Of a stretch of 64,000 nt of DNA, positions 62,338-64,000 are shown piece after piece. Below the pieces are notes generated by a model that searched no databases, was not told the DNA's origin, and was given only the letters and a program-made list of their open reading frames with translations. Position numbers and translations under genes: made by a program. How positions within the stretch are numbered: the first letter of the stretch is position 1; each line of letters begins with the position of its first letter. The stretch comes from Daphnia carinata (lineage: Eukaryota > Arthropoda > Branchiopoda > Diplostraca > Daphniidae): NCBI RefSeq assembly GCF_022539665.2, contig NC_081332.1, forward strand, positions 1,261,773-1,325,772. Reading direction: 5' to 3'.

Positions 62338-63260
62338 TTACGGCACGTCACTATATGCCCAATAACGAAATGTTGCTCGATGAAGCGGAACAATGGAGGG
62401 GTCATGGAAACGGCCATCGGGAATTCTGGGAGGCCACTCGATGGCACACGAGACTGCGTCGATAATGTAGACGCCATTGTGCAGATCCTCAATGTGTGTC
62501 CAGACTACGCCTTCTCAACAATGGCGCTACTGTTGCTCATCCTGGAATAGAAGGAAAAATATTGAGATTTCAATTACACAAGTGTAGACATTTCATTATA
62601 ATGAGACTGAAAAATAATAGAGGCTGCAGTACCTGCCCTACATCCTTTCACCTAACTCTGTCAAAAAGGTAAAATTTTTTGATTTCATACCCACCAGCCT
62701 GGGCTTTGGAGATCGTGATCGTGATTCACCCACGTTGTGGGAAACGAATTTAATTGTTCCGTCAATCTGTTCAAAATGGGACAAAACGTACTGGTTACAC
62801 ATGACAAACCACCACAAAAGGCAAATGTACACGTATACTATGTAAATCCAGATCTTACCACACGATTTGCGAAACCTCCATTACTACTACTACTACTACT
62901 AAAATGTTTTCAAAAAGAAAAGAACAAAAATATTACCCATCCATTTCTGTAGGACATTGGCGAAAGTAAAGGATAAATTTTTTTTTACCTCCAACTTGTT
63001 ACAAAGTGCTTCCTCAGCCACGTTGGCTGCGGAGTTTAGTGTTCCACTGGAAATGTGTACTAGAGATTCACACAACTAAATTATGTTACAATTATTTTGA
63101 TTGATAAGGTGGTTGAACAACATTTCTCACCCAATAGGCTGCTAGGTATTCAGGATGGAAAGTGAAAGTTCGAACCAGGTAATTTCGATTTCAACGACCA
63201 TATCTGTAATGTCGCAACACGTGCTCAACAGGTTGCGGAACCTATGTTAGTTAAGAAATT
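62338..63260 (-). CDS. Exon-like blocks of a second unidentified minus-strand gene
   Basis: Coding-like pieces on the minus strand: about 63175-63242 (FRNLLSTCCDITDMVVEIEI), about 62990-63047 before a GTAAAA donor (GTLNSAANVAEEALCNKL), about 62690-62787 after acceptor GTAACCAG (YVLSHFEQIDGTIKFV, HNVGESRSRSPKP) and 62338 to about 62520 (VWTHIEDLHNGVYIIDAV, EWPPRIPDGRFHD, FRYWAYSDVP) ending TAA at 62338-62340. More upstream blocks may exist near 63.5 kb (EDIMAAWTILKTC). Splice sites are credible but the chain is not fully in phase. Family not recognised. Confidence 0.35.
62882..62900. repeat. Short (TAC)n microsatellite
   Basis: About six uninterrupted TAC/ACT triplets inside a putative intron of the unidentified minus-strand gene. 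Confidence 0.7.
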
Positions 63261-64000
63261 TATTTTCAAAACGGCCTGTGGTGTCGCTAAAGGAAATTTG
63301 GAAATCACTTGACCAAAAACTAAAAGTTGCCATGAGGAGCACCTGCACACGTGAGATCGTTAGCCAAGAGATGACACCTATGAATTTCAACAATCTAATA
63401 ACTAGTGATAGTATAGATACAATACACATGATAAATTTCGTTTCAGTGCCAACAATTGATGCCCAATTAATATTTTTCTTTACCATTATACACGCAGCTG
63501 GGAAAGTTCGATGTGCAAGTTTTCAAAATCGTCCACGCCGCCATGATGTCTTCACAGCTTTGCACCTAACTCACGTATATCACTATCCCAACGTACAGAT
63601 AAGATAACTATATCAAGATCTTAAAAATCATCAGAAAACCGATAAGATTATATGAAAACTTAATTATGTAGCTGTTATCGAGAGATAAACATCTCCATTT
63701 TCTCGGGAGATGCAACCTTAACTACGCAGAGAAAAGAAATGAGACGAAGAAATTTCAGGACAACCTTAGGCAAAAAGAAGCTCTCTTAACCCTCTGCGAA
63801 AGGCGGGAAAAAACATGGCCGTCATTAACCAATAAGATTCGAGAAGATGGTGGATGAGGTTGGGGTGAGGAAATGAAGCATTCTGGATCCTTTTGATTCC
63901 AATTATCAATTTGTCAGTTACTAACCAAAACATGGATTTAAGCCCCATGCACGTAATATAGAGAATTTTTTTTTAGAATCATATTTGAATGATTCTGTAA
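63261..64000. other. Window end, nothing firm
   Basis: Frames at 63278-63607 (+) and 63247-63486 and 63766-63948 (-) overlap each other and lack motifs. It probably contains further introns and exons of the unidentified minus-strand gene that continues from 62.3 kb. Confidence 0.3.

Overview
The window looks like nuclear DNA of a small-genome arthropod, most likely a cladoceran crustacean of the Daphnia type. Reasons: genes are densely packed on both strands, most introns are only about 50-90 nt with plain GT..AG borders, cap-site and TATA signals are arthropod-like, and the families fit (a DUF4789-type cysteine-rich secreted protein, Pro/Tyr-rich secreted paralogues, an intronless class A receptor, a stonustoxin-family homologue). 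Nothing prokaryotic is present: no operons, rRNA, CRISPR or convincing tRNA. The species is an inference; no sequence search was possible.

Layout. 1-0.35 kb: 3' end of an unrecognised gene. 0.4-7.3 kb: AT-rich, no gene supported. 7.3-11.1 kb: repeat block with a 330-bp piggyBac-type MITE flanked by TTAA, a 14/26-bp minisatellite, a large inverted repeat and diverged direct repeats. 11.3-16.9 kb (-): a TULP4 orthologue in 14 exons. 17.4-18.4 kb (-): coiled-coil protein, divergent from hexokinase (18.7-20.9 kb, +), which converges on ATP synthase delta (21.1-21.7 kb, -). 23.0-24.8 kb (-): stonustoxin-family homologue. 25-32.7 kb: no intact gene, but many short coding-like segments. 33.1-33.5 kb (+): Gly/His-rich secreted protein, tail to tail with TRAPPC3 (-). 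34.6-35.0 kb: fold-back element. 35.3-38.1 kb (-): CPSF2, divergent from a DMAC2/ATP5S-like gene (+). 40.0-41.9 kb (-): PPM1A/B-type phosphatase with one extra base. 43.1-45.2 kb (-): SRP54. 45.9-47.0 kb (-): GPATCH11. 47.4-50.9 kb: three Pro/Tyr-rich secreted paralogues, the third frameshifted. 52.3-54.3 kb (+): ENTPD5/6-type nucleotidase. 56.5-58.1 kb (+): DUF4789-like protein with one extra base. 58.1-59.3 kb (-): unidentified exon-like blocks. 60.1-61.1 kb (-): GPCR. 62.3-63.3 kb (-): more unidentified exon-like blocks.

The conserved genes are housekeeping functions (glycolysis, ATP synthase, ER targeting, vesicle tethering, mRNA 3' processing, phosphatase signalling) with no common pathway; they are linked only by position, often sharing short divergent promoters. 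Exon models were built by eye from splice motifs and homology. Most sum to an exact number of codons (TULP4 1166 aa, hexokinase 463, ATP synthase delta 160, TRAPPC3 179, CPSF2 734, SRP54 507, GPATCH11 262, ENTPD 463). The phosphatase and the DUF4789 gene are each exactly one base too long, each within a short homopolymer.

No clearly new molecular system is proven. The most interesting items are the palindrome-rich TTAA element beside a minisatellite, the repeat-borne CTCF-like motifs, the Pro/Tyr-rich cluster, and the coding-like relics at 26-30, 58-59 and 62-63 kb.
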